From the NCBI RefSeq assembly GCF_002019645.1, contig NZ_KV917374.1, positions 3,360,696 through 3,424,695 on the forward strand: a stretch of DNA of 64,000 bases, given 5' to 3'. The translations under genes were made by a program, and so were the position numbers. Shown one piece after another: positions 23,350-31,301 of the stretch; the stretch's first letter is position 1, and each line of letters starts with the position of its first letter. The notes under the pieces were generated by a model. The model did not search any database and was not told the origin of the DNA. It saw only the letters and a program-made list of their open reading frames with translations. The DNA is from Litchfieldia alkalitelluris. Its GTDB lineage: Bacteria; Bacillota; Bacilli; Bacillales; Bacillaceae_L.

Positions 23350-24111
23350 TTATATGCCACCAAAACGACGACCTCTTTTTTGATATGCTGAAATCGCTTC
23401 ATGTAAGTGTTTCTCGTTAAAGTCTGGCCATAAGACATCCGTAAACCAAAATTCAGTATAAGCAAGTTGCCATAGCATAAAGTTACTTAACCTCATTTCA
23501 CCACTTGTTCGGATTAATAAATCAGGGTCTTTTAATTTATTACTCATTAAATAATCAGCAAAAATTTCCTCAGTAATGTCCTTTTGAAGATGCTCATTTT
23601 TATAATCATCAACTATGCGCTGTACTGCACCAAGAATTTCTGAACGACTTCCGTAGTTTAGTGCGAAGTTTAGTATCATGCCGCTATTTTGACTTGTATC
23701 ATTAACCGCTCGTTCGACTGCATCTAGAGTGTGTTTTGGCAACATGCTTTTATCACCCATGATTCTCACCTGAACATTTTCCTCAATTAATTCGGGTAGA
23801 AAAGTATTTAAAAACTCAGCAGGTAGTTTCATAAGATAACTAACTTCATCTTTTGGTCTCTTCCAATTTTCTGTAGAAAAGGCATATACTGTTAAAATCC
23901 CGACTCCAAGGCTATTAGCATGCTTGGTCACTCTTCTAACAACCTTCATCCCCTCATGGTGACCTGCTGATCTAGGTAATGCCCTTTTTTTAGCCCAACG
24001 ACCATTACCATCCATTATTATTGCTATGTGGAAAGGAATGGGCCCTTCTAGTAGCTCACCACTTGTTTTAGTACGGGATCCAGCCAACCACCTTTTTAAT
24101 ATTCTTAACAT
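23350..24111 (-). CDS. uppS: Undecaprenyl diphosphate synthase
   Basis: 253-residue cis-prenyltransferase that builds the C55 carrier lipid for peptidoglycan. The catalytic aspartate lies in IAIIMDGNGRWAKKR (residues 30-44), followed by the RSAGHHEGMK and YAFSTENWKRP motifs and the C-terminal DLLIRTSGEMRLSNFMLWQ and EFWFTDVLWPDF. Length is normal. It follows frr across a terminator and starts the uppS-cdsA-dxr-rseP group. Confidence 0.97.
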   Translation of the reverse strand: MLRILKRWLAGSRTKTSGELLEGPIPFHIAIIMDGNGRWAKKRALPRSAGHHEGMKVVRRVTKHANSLGVGILTVYAFSTENWKRPKDEVSYLMKLPAEFLNTFLPELIEENVQVRIMGDKSMLPKHTLDAVERAVNDTSQNSGMILNFALNYGSRSEILGAVQRIVDDYKNEHLQKDITEEIFADYLMSNKLKDPDLLIRTSGEMRLSNFMLWQLAYTEFWFTDVLWPDFNEKHLHEAISAYQKRGRRFGGI

Positions 24112-24200
24112 AAAACTAGTCCTCCATCACACTAAAAATCAACTAACTAGTAATGTTTTAGTTATTTAGGTCTCCATATATAAGTTAGTAGACAGTATTA

Positions 24201-24232
24201 ACAAAAAAACCCCCTGTAAACATTAGAGGGTC
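24201..24232 (-). terminator. Intrinsic terminator after frr
   Basis: On the minus strand GACCCTCT (24225-24232) pairs with AGGGGGTT (24208-24215), with two G-T pairs and a nine-base loop, followed by a run of T. It separates the rpsB-frr group from uppS. Confidence 0.75.
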
Positions 24233-24260
24233 TTTAAAATATATTGTACAGTGAAATGGT

Positions 24261-24818
24261 TTAGACTTCCATGATTTCTTTTTCTTTTTCTTTCGCTACT
24301 TGATCTACTTTTGCAATGAATTCATCTGTAAGCTTTTGAACATCCTCTGTATAGCTTCTTAATTCATCTTCAGTGATTTCACCACTTTTTTCTAATTTCT
24401 TAAGATCGTCATTTCCATCACGACGAATATTTCGAATTGCTACTTTGGCTTCCTCCGCATCCTTCTTAACTACCTTTACTAACTCACGACGTCTTTCTTC
24501 TGTTAATGCAGGGATGCTGATTCGAATAATAGATCCATCATTCGTTGGATTTAGACCAAGATCTGCTTTTAAGATTGCTTTTTCAATATCACCTAACGCA
24601 GTTTTGTCATATGGTTGAATTACAAGCATACGCGCTTCAGGAACATTTACAGAAGCTAATTGATTAATTGGTGTAGGCGCTCCATAATAATCAACTGTCA
24701 CTTTGTCAAGCAATGATGGATTTGCTCTTCCTGCACGTACACTTGCCAATTCGCGAGACAAAGCTCCAATAGCTTTATCCATTTTTTCTTTTACTTGTGT
24801 TAAAGTTGCCTTTGCCAT
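24261..24818 (-). CDS. frr: Ribosome recycling factor
   Basis: 185-residue factor that, with EF-G, splits post-termination ribosomes. It is a three-helix bundle with a small beta domain. Diagnostic regions are [20 protein letters not shown] and [31 protein letters not shown] at 24818 follows GGGGGAAAT two bases after the pyrH stop codon, so the two are probably translated together. Confidence 0.98.
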   Translation of the reverse strand: MAKATLTQVKEKMDKAIGALSRELASVRAGRANPSLLDKVTVDYYGAPTPINQLASVNVPEARMLVIQPYDKTALGDIEKAILKADLGLNPTNDGSIIRISIPALTEERRRELVKVVKKDAEEAKVAIRNIRRDGNDDLKKLEKSGEITEDELRSYTEDVQKLTDEFIAKVDQVAKEKEKEIMEV

Positions 24819-24820
24819 TA

Positions 24821-25543
24821 TTATTTCCCCCTTACGAGTGTTCCAATATTTTCTCCAATCACAGCACGCTTAATATTTCCTTCTTCCATAATCGAGAAGA
24901 CTATTAATGGAATATCATTATCCATGCACAGTGATGAAGCTGTTGAATCCATAACCGCTAAACCTTCTTTGAGAACATCTAAATATGATAAAGTTTCATA
25001 TTTTACTGCTGTTTTGTCCTTAGTAGGATCTGCACTATAAACCCCATCCACGTTATTTTTTGCCATTAAGATCACATCTGCTTCAATTTCAGCTGCTCGC
25101 AATGCTGCTGTTGTATCAGTAGAGAAATAAGGGTTTCCAGTACCAGCTGCAAATATTACAACCCGTTTCTTCTCAAGGTGACGAATTGCTTTTCTTCTTA
25201 TGTATGGTTCTGCTACTTGACGCATTTCAATTGAAGTTTGTACACGAGTTTGAATACCTAAATTTTCTAGGCTATCCTGTAACGCTAATGAGTTCATTAC
25301 AGTTGCAAGCATCCCCATATAATCAGCGGTTGCTCGATCCATTCCCATTTCACTTCCTATTTTCCCACGCCATATATTTCCACCACCAACAACAACTGCC
25401 ACTTCAACATCAAGCTCAGCAATTTCTTTTACTTGTTCAGCGACAGATTGAATTACGGAAGGATTAATACCAAAACCTATATCCCCTGCTAATGCTTCTC
25501 CGCTTAACTTTAAAACGACACGTTTATATTTAGCGTTACTCAT
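24821..25543 (-). CDS. pyrH: Uridylate kinase
   Basis: 240-residue bacterial UMP kinase of the amino acid kinase fold, active as a hexamer. It shows [14 protein letters not shown] at the N terminus, [11 protein letters not shown], and the substrate region [20 protein letters not shown]. It lies between tsf and frr, as in nearly all Firmicutes. A strong hairpin sits in the 201-base gap after tsf, so pyrH may need its own promoter there or read-through. Confidence 0.98.
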   Translation of the reverse strand: MSNAKYKRVVLKLSGEALAGDIGFGINPSVIQSVAEQVKEIAELDVEVAVVVGGGNIWRGKIGSEMGMDRATADYMGMLATVMNSLALQDSLENLGIQTRVQTSIEMRQVAEPYIRRKAIRHLEKKRVVIFAAGTGNPYFSTDTTAALRAAEIEADVILMAKNNVDGVYSADPTKDKTAVKYETLSYLDVLKEGLAVMDSTASSLCMDNDIPLIVFSIMEEGNIKRAVIGENIGTLVRGK

Positions 25544-25639
25544 TATTAACCTCCATATTTTCAGGCACTCTCTAATATTTTGTTACGAAAGTTTTCATTA
25601 GAATTACTTTAAGTAACAAATTATATGGAAATAGCCTAT

Positions 25640-25679
25640 TTTAAAGATAGGGAACACAATACATGTGTTCCCTATCTTT
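25640..25679 (-). terminator. Long perfect hairpin after tsf
   Basis: A 16-bp perfect stem (25664-25679 with 25643-25658) with a five-base loop lies about 65 bases past the tsf stop codon. The minus-strand tail is CTTTAAAATA, so the T run is short. It probably ends or attenuates tsf transcription, or protects the mRNA 3' end. Confidence 0.7.
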
Positions 25680-25744
25680 ATTAAAAATCCTTCTAATCAA
25701 ACACCCTAGGGTTGGTTTAGTAGATTCTAAATAAAAGCTGCTTA

Positions 25745-26626
25745 TTATTTTTTTACTTGGTTCATAACTTCTTCAGCGAAGTTATCTTGACGCTTTTCAA
25801 TACCTTCTCCAACTCCGTAACGTACGAAGCTAGTTACAGTAGCACCCTTAGACTCAACAAATTGACGAACTTTTTGGTCTGGGTTTTTAACAAAGCTTTG
25901 GTCTAACAAGCAGATGTCTTCGAAGAATTTGCTTAAACGACCCTCAACCATTTTTGCAACGATATTTTCTGGCTTACCTTCATTTAAAGCTTGTTGAGTT
26001 AATACTTCGCGCTCACGCTCAGTTTCTTCTGCTGAAACTTCGTCACGGCTAATGTATTTAGGGTTAACAGCAGCGATATGCATTGCAACATCCTTTGCAG
26101 CAGCCTCATCAGTAGTGCCTTCTAGAACTGTTAATACACCGATGCGTCCACCCATATGAAGGTATGCACCAAATGCAGCATTATCACCTTTTGAAGCTAC
26201 AACAAAACGACGAAGTGTAAGTTTTTCGCCAATTTTCGCAATTGCCGAGTTAATGTATTCAGAAACCGTAGAACCGTTATCCATCTTTTGCTCAAGAGCT
26301 TCTTCAACTGTTGCAGGCTTGTTATTTAATAAGAATGAAGCTAGGTCTTTAACTAAAACTTGGAAACCTTCGTTTTTAGCAACAAAGTCAGTTTCAGAGT
26401 TAACTTCTAGAAGAACTGCATCATTTCCTTCAACTAGGATAAATGTAGTTCCTTCTGCAGCGATACGATCTGATTTCTTTGCAGCTTTAGCAATTCCTTT
26501 TTCACGTAAGAAATCAATTGCTTTTTCCATATCACCATCTGTTTCAGTAAGTGCTTTTTTGCAATCCATCATTCCAGCACCAGTTTTTTCACGTAATTCT
26601 TTAACCATTTGAGCAGTAACTGCCAT
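25745..26626 (-). CDS. tsf: Elongation factor Ts
   Basis: 293-residue guanine-nucleotide exchange factor for EF-Tu. The N-terminal UBA-like domain includes [21 protein letters not shown], and the EF-Tu-contacting TDFVAKN motif follows in the core. A C-terminal dimerisation-type subdomain is present. Start ATG follows AAGGAGG. It is preceded by a terminator-like hairpin after rpsB. Confidence 0.98.
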   Translation of the reverse strand: MAVTAQMVKELREKTGAGMMDCKKALTETDGDMEKAIDFLREKGIAKAAKKSDRIAAEGTTFILVEGNDAVLLEVNSETDFVAKNEGFQVLVKDLASFLLNNKPATVEEALEQKMDNGSTVSEYINSAIAKIGEKLTLRRFVVASKGDNAAFGAYLHMGGRIGVLTVLEGTTDEAAAKDVAMHIAAVNPKYISRDEVSAEETEREREVLTQQALNEGKPENIVAKMVEGRLSKFFEDICLLDQSFVKNPDQKVRQFVESKGATVTSFVRYGVGEGIEKRQDNFAEEVMNQVKK

Positions 26627-26755
26627 GTTAGTTCCTCCTTAAATTTTACAAATGTATGTAAGCGAAATTTTTATGTCATAGTTCATCGTATTCTTAATAT
26701 AACTAATACTAGTATGACTTTTTGCTTTTAAAATTATTGAGATTTTCAAGTAATG

Positions 26756-26801
26756 TCTTTTAAAAAAAGGTGATAAAAGGCATTTCCCTCTTATCACCTT
26801 T
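26756..26801 (-). terminator. Terminator or attenuator between rpsB and tsf
   Basis: AAAGGTGATAA and TTATCACCTTT (arms 26791-26801 and 26766-26776) form an 11-bp stem seven bases after the rpsB stop codon. On the minus strand it runs into TTTTTTAAAAG. It could lower tsf relative to rpsB. Confidence 0.8.
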
Positions 26802-26807
26802 CGCTCA

Positions 26808-27548
<741 letters not shown>

Positions 27549-27624
27549 TCATCTTTGAACATAACTATCATACTGACAGCACCAATGATCAAATCTACAA
27601 GCGTGTGTATTAACACCAAAAAAT

Positions 27625-27653
27625 AATATAACACAACTAAAATAGACAATCAA
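27625..27653 (-). promoter_or_regulatory. Sigma-A promoter for rpsB
   Basis: On the minus strand TTGATT (27648-27653), 17 bases, then TATATT (27625-27630). It starts within 12 bases of the swrB stop codon and would give an rpsB leader of about 110 bases. Confidence 0.7.
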
Positions 27654-27664
27654 GAAATAATTAG

Positions 27665-28198
27665 CTATTTTTGACGAAATTTTAGTAAAAGCTCAATTTC
27701 AGTTTTACCTTTATCTAAAATTTTCGCAATTTCTCCAACACTTTTTCCTTCTTGTTGCAGTAAACTAATTTCCTCTAACATAGATTTTTCTTTTATTACT
27801 GGTTCTTGTTTTGGTTTTTCATTGATCTTGTCACTAGGAGATACCCCTTGATCATCTAAACGAAGTAACTCATTAAAATCATCCACTGTTAGAACCGGTT
27901 CCACATAAGAAAAGGTTTGATTAAAGGTAGAGGCATTTGATGAAATGGGTTTCTCTTCACTCTCTTTTACATATAAAGAAGCCATTTCATCATTTGAGAC
28001 AATCCTTTGAAGCAGACGCTCATTTTCATCTTTTATTTGCATAATATAGCCTGAGAGAGCTTCCTCTATTTCAGCCATTATTTCACCTTGTTTTTTTTCC
28101 ATATCTTTTAGCTGGTTAAACTTTTGAGCCAGTATAATCATACATAAAAATAACATTCCTATTAATGTAAAGCAAATCACAAAAAGAAATGTGGTCAT
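27665..28198 (-). CDS. swrB: Swarming motility protein SwrB (YlxL)
   Basis: 177-residue bitopic membrane protein. In B. subtilis SwrB promotes activation of the flagellar export apparatus at the basal body. Residues 4-25 form one hydrophobic segment (FLFVICFTLIGMLFLCMIIL), followed by a coiled-coil-like region and a charged, low-complexity middle. A C-terminal helix-turn-helix-like stretch (QQEGKSVGEIAKILDKGKTEIELLLKF) is typical of the family. It follows an unrecognised gene by 20 bases and ends just before the rpsB promoter. Confidence 0.85.
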   Translation of the reverse strand: MTTFLFVICFTLIGMLFLCMIILAQKFNQLKDMEKKQGEIMAEIEEALSGYIMQIKDENERLLQRIVSNDEMASLYVKESEEKPISSNASTFNQTFSYVEPVLTVDDFNELLRLDDQGVSPSDKINEKPKQEPVIKEKSMLEEISLLQQEGKSVGEIAKILDKGKTEIELLLKFRQK

Positions 28199-28218
28199 TT
28201 TATTTCCCTCATTTCGTT

Positions 28219-28512
28219 TTATCCAATAATATCGATCATTTTCCCCTTCGTAGGGTGAAACTGCGATTGTTGTTTTATTATACTCTCTTGTAGTACTGCA
28301 CTTGGAAGACTCGCATTCCCTTGTTGTAGAACAGTAGAATCGCTTTTAGATTTCGCTGAGACTTGTTTTCGTTTTACTTGATCCAGTTTCTTTTGTTCTG
28401 TCGCTAATTGATTTTGAAGGATTTGTCCTCTTTGATTGAGTTGTTCTGTTATTTTACCAAAGTCCTGTGTTCTTGGAATAGCCACTTGAAGCTCAATAAG
28501 TTTTAAACTCAT
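28219..28512 (-). CDS. Unrecognised 97-residue protein between sigD and swrB
   Basis: I do not recognise this protein. It has a good ribosome binding site (GGGGGAGAAGT before ATG) and bacterial-like composition. It is probably helical: residues 18-55 are rich in Q, L, K and E with coiled-coil character (EQLNQRGQILQNQL). Positive and hydrophilic overall, it has no membrane segment or signal peptide. The motif IELQVAIPRTQDFGKI near the N terminus looks conserved-like. It is co-oriented with swrB 20 bases downstream, so it probably works in motility or is co-translated with swrB. B. subtilis has no gene at this position, to my knowledge. Confidence 0.7.
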   Translation of the reverse strand: MSLKLIELQVAIPRTQDFGKITEQLNQRGQILQNQLATEQKKLDQVKRKQVSAKSKSDSTVLQQGNASLPSAVLQESIIKQQSQFHPTKGKMIDIIG

Positions 28513-28551
28513 ACTTCTCCCCCAATGTTTGTCTCATGCTTTATAAAAGCT

Positions 28552-28602
28552 AAAAAAGGAGAAAATTGTACACCTTAAGAAGGCTTATCGACCATTTTCT
28601 CC
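28552..28602 (-). terminator. Terminator after sigD, inside the motility locus
   Basis: On the minus strand GGAGAAAAT (28594-28602) pairs with ATTTTCTCC (28558-28566), with a further CCTT/AAGG pairing in the loop, followed by six T. It begins 16 bases past sigD and ends 40 bases before the next gene. Read-through or a promoter I could not see must serve swrB. Confidence 0.75.
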
Positions 28603-28617
28603 ATAGAAGACATTCTA

Positions 28618-29376
28618 CTAGTTTTTTTTAACTAACTTTTTTAACTTAAATAATGCTTTTGAGTGAATCTGAGAGATTCTTGATGTTGAAAGATTCATGA
28701 TATGGCCAATTTCAGTTAACGTTAACTCCTCATGATAAAATAAACTTATCACTAGTTGTTCATTTTCATTTAACTGTTTTATCAAATTCACTAATTGATT
28801 AAATTGTTCTCTTTTTAATATTTCCTGTTCAGGTGTTAGTGAAAAGCTGTCTTTAAAAGTAAACTCCAAACCCTCTTTCCCTTCACGTTCCTGCTGTTCG
28901 TCGATAGATAAAACATTGGCGAAGAACCCCTCGTTAATCGTATGTAATACCTCATCTTCACTTAGGCCTAGTTCAGTCGCTATTTCTTTTGTTGATATAT
29001 TCCTCATCAACTTCTGCTCTAGACGCTGGGCAGCCATATCAATCTTTTTTGCTTTTTCACGAAGGCTTCTCGGAAGCCAGTCATCTTTACGTAATCCATC
29101 GAGGATAGCACCCCTTATTCTAAAAGATGCATATGTATCAAATTTAAGATCACGCGTTGGATCAAATTTCTCCAATGCATCATAGAGACCTAACATACCA
29201 TAACTTCTTAAGTCCTCACTACGAGCACTTTTGGGTAAGCTTGCTGAGATTCGTTGAACATGGTATGAAACTAGCGGCATATATTTTTTAATTAAGGCAT
29301 TACCGGCATGAGAGTCACGAGAGTCAATCCACTGCCGCCAATATACTTGATCTTCACTTATTACCATTTGTGACAT
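28618..29376 (-). CDS. sigD: Flagellar sigma factor sigma-D (sigma-28)
   Basis: 252-residue FliA/SigD family factor that directs polymerase to late flagellar, chemotaxis and autolysin genes. Region 2 contains LGLYDALEKFDPTRDLKFDTYASFRIRGAI (core -10 reading part), region 3 KKIDMAAQRLEQ, and region 4 the HTH LTLTEIGHIMNLSTSRISQIHSKAL. I choose ATG at 29376: GAGGAGG lies at normal spacing, and an upstream ATG at 29391 would translate that SD as MRRSI. It is the last fla/che gene but is cut off from cheD by a 316-base gap holding repeat A. Confidence 0.96.
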   Translation of the reverse strand: MSQMVISEDQVYWRQWIDSRDSHAGNALIKKYMPLVSYHVQRISASLPKSARSEDLRSYGMLGLYDALEKFDPTRDLKFDTYASFRIRGAILDGLRKDDWLPRSLREKAKKIDMAAQRLEQKLMRNISTKEIATELGLSEDEVLHTINEGFFANVLSIDEQQEREGKEGLEFTFKDSFSLTPEQEILKREQFNQLVNLIKQLNENEQLVISLFYHEELTLTEIGHIMNLSTSRISQIHSKALFKLKKLVKKN

Positions 29377-29692
29377 TATACTCCTCCTCATGCATGACTT
29401 AAATTATAGTTGAAATTTACATTAACTTTATTGGAGCTATACTAAAGAAAACTTTGGATTAAGAGTTACATTCGCTGCGATTCACTCGCAGGATACCGCG
29501 GGGCGGTTCGTAAGCCTCCTCGAAGCGATCTTCTGCGGGGTCTTACGCTGACCGCATATCCCCCAGGAGTCGAATGGCTCTCCGCTCATTTCACACATGA
29601 GTATAATCTTTTTCATTCTTCGGTGGCTACCTGAAGTGAATTTGCTGATTCCTTCTCATTAAAACATGGTTACAAAGCTCTTATAAGATTAT
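29377..29692. other. 316-base gap between cheD and sigD
   Basis: No gene is supported here. Most of it is an inverted copy of repeat A (29465-29636). Between the repeat and sigD the minus strand has a perfect -10-like TATAAT (29403-29408), but no recognisable -35 box at 16-18 bases, so an internal promoter is possible but weakly supported. Confidence 0.6.
29465..29636 (-). repeat. Repeat A copy inserted between cheD and sigD
   Basis: Read on the minus strand, this matches the element at 261-456: a box with TTCAGGTAG and GAATGAAAA, then GAGCGGAGAGCCATTCGACT, a GC-rich body and GCAGCGAATG. Its stem arms are GCGGT (29503-29507) with ACCGC (29551-29555), and CGTAAG (29509-29514) with CTTACG (29542-29547). 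The other copy has CGTGAG and CTCACG, so one stem pair changed on both sides. The outer stem is weaker (TCACTCG 29482-29488 with CGAATGG 29571-29577). Confidence 0.85.
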
Positions 29693-30193
29693 TTAAATAC
29701 TTTTTACTCCTTCATTTACCGTTCGGATGGTTAAGAAAGTTGTTGTTGGGTCAAATTCAATAGTTCTTCCCTTATTACCTCCAACGTCTGAAGATAGTAT
29801 TCTTATTTTATGTTTATTAAGCTCATCCTTGACTGCTTCCACATTTCTTGGACCAATTCTCATGATGTCGCTGCCCGCTAGATTTGGAAACATTTGAGCA
29901 CCGCCGGCTATTTTAGCATCTAATGCATGAATTCTGCCACCTTGGATGGTAATGAGTCTTATTAGCTCCTTAATTGCAGTATTTGCAAATTTAGCTGAAT
30001 TCAGTTCACCTGATTTTGCAAGAGCTGAATCGGGTAGCATGATATGAGCCAGTCCTGCTATCTCCATTTTCTTATCATAAATCACGACACCAACACACGA
30101 GCCTAATCCAGATGTACGAATAGTCAAGGGTGATTTAATTACTTTCATATCGGCAATTCCAACTTTAACTACTAACTCACCTTGATTCATCAT
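29693..30193 (-). CDS. cheD: Chemoreceptor glutamine deamidase CheD
   Basis: 166-residue enzyme that deamidates glutamines in chemoreceptors and, in Bacillus, partners with CheC to adjust CheA activity. The catalytic cysteine lies in TSGLGSCVGVVIYD (C33) and the histidine in GLAHIMLP (H50); a conserved threonine follows. Its start overlaps the cheC stop by 17 bases, matching their functional pairing. Downstream, instead of sigD directly as in B. subtilis, a 316-base repeat-bearing gap follows. Confidence 0.97.
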   Translation of the reverse strand: MMNQGELVVKVGIADMKVIKSPLTIRTSGLGSCVGVVIYDKKMEIAGLAHIMLPDSALAKSGELNSAKFANTAIKELIRLITIQGGRIHALDAKIAGGAQMFPNLAGSDIMRIGPRNVEAVKDELNKHKIRILSSDVGGNKGRTIEFDPTTTFLTIRTVNEGVKSI

Positions 30194-30818
30194 TTATTAC
30201 ACCTAATGAAGAAAAAAGCTTATCGAAGGAGTCTGGATCTGGCAGCAAAAAAAAATGACCTTTTATACTGTCTCGATCTTCTACCTCATTTATTTCCGTA
30301 TCTATAATAATTGCATAATCACTAACTTGTGACAGTTCTAGCAATCCATAACCTAATATAGCCCCCACCATATCTATAGATAATGCGGGTACCGTGGGAT
30401 ATAAATTCAAACTAGTAAAATCTGAAAGAGAAGATAAGTAGGATCCAGACAAAATATTCCCCAATTCTTGTAATGCTGACAAGCCTAGCTCTGAAGATAT
30501 TAGCTCTTCAAATGTTTCATTCATCTCACCTGTTAGATGTCGAACAAAGGCTGACGCTTGTGTTAGAGAAAGCATAAAAAACATACTACCTGGTGCATCT
30601 CCTTCGATTCTTAAGAAAACACTTGCTACAATATGTTCCGGTCCTCCTGCTAACTCCATCATTTCATCGAAGGAAACAATCCGTACTACTGGAACCTTCA
30701 TATCTATTTTTTTATTTAGTAATGTTGATAAAGCCGTAGCTGAGTGACCAGCACCGATATTTCCTATTTCTTGTAGAATATCCATATGCTTCGATTTAAT
30801 ATTAGTAACAAATGACAT
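30177..30818 (-). CDS. cheC: CheY-P phosphatase CheC
   Basis: 213-residue CheC. The family carries two phosphatase signatures, and both are visible: DILQEIGNIGAGHSATALS at about 13-31 and SALQELGNILSGSYLSSL at about 114-131, each with the E-x2-N pair. CheC weakly dephosphorylates CheY-P and forms a heterodimer with CheD. The gene overlaps cheD and follows cheW by three bases. Confidence 0.97.
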   Translation of the reverse strand: MSFVTNIKSKHMDILQEIGNIGAGHSATALSTLLNKKIDMKVPVVRIVSFDEMMELAGGPEHIVASVFLRIEGDAPGSMFFMLSLTQASAFVRHLTGEMNETFEELISSELGLSALQELGNILSGSYLSSLSDFTSLNLYPTVPALSIDMVGAILGYGLLELSQVSDYAIIIDTEINEVEDRDSIKGHFFLLPDPDSFDKLFSSLGVINDESR

Positions 30819-30821
30819 AGT

Positions 30822-31277
30822 CTAACCTATTGCAATTTCTTTCATATGATTTAATTGCAAGATATGTTCTAATGTCAACATAATTAATAAACGGTCATCT
30901 ACCTTTACAACTCCATTAATGTATTCTACTTTCAATGTACCAACTATCTCTGGCTGCTGCTCAATTGAATCATTTGGAATGTCTAGCACATCATTAGCTG
31001 AGTCGACGATTAGTCCTACTTCATAATCATCATGAGTGATAATAATAATTCTAGTTTGATCAGTATAAGCAGCTTCTGTCATGCCAAATAACTTTCGTAG
31101 ATCTAAAATTGGTATGATGACTCCTCGTAGATTAATTACGCCTTTTACAAATTCAAGTGTATGCGGAACACGAGTAATTGGCTGAAGCTTCTCAATTGAA
31201 CGAACATTTTCAATTGGGAAAACATATTCTTCATTTACCAATTGAAAAACAATGACTTTTGTGATGTCTTGTTCCAT
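30822..31277 (-). CDS. cheW: Chemotaxis adaptor CheW
   Basis: 151-residue SH3-like adaptor that links CheA to chemoreceptors. It shows VIVFQLVNEEYVFPIENVRSI, the interface segment RVPHTLEFVKGVINLRGVIIPILDLR, and a C-terminal IDDRLLIMLTL-like strand (VDDRLLIML). ATG follows AAGGAGAAGG. It lies between cheA and cheC. Confidence 0.97.
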   Translation of the reverse strand: MEQDITKVIVFQLVNEEYVFPIENVRSIEKLQPITRVPHTLEFVKGVINLRGVIIPILDLRKLFGMTEAAYTDQTRIIIITHDDYEVGLIVDSANDVLDIPNDSIEQQPEIVGTLKVEYINGVVKVDDRLLIMLTLEHILQLNHMKEIAIG

Positions 31278-31301
31278 GTTTTCCTTCTCCTTTTAGTTCA
31301 A

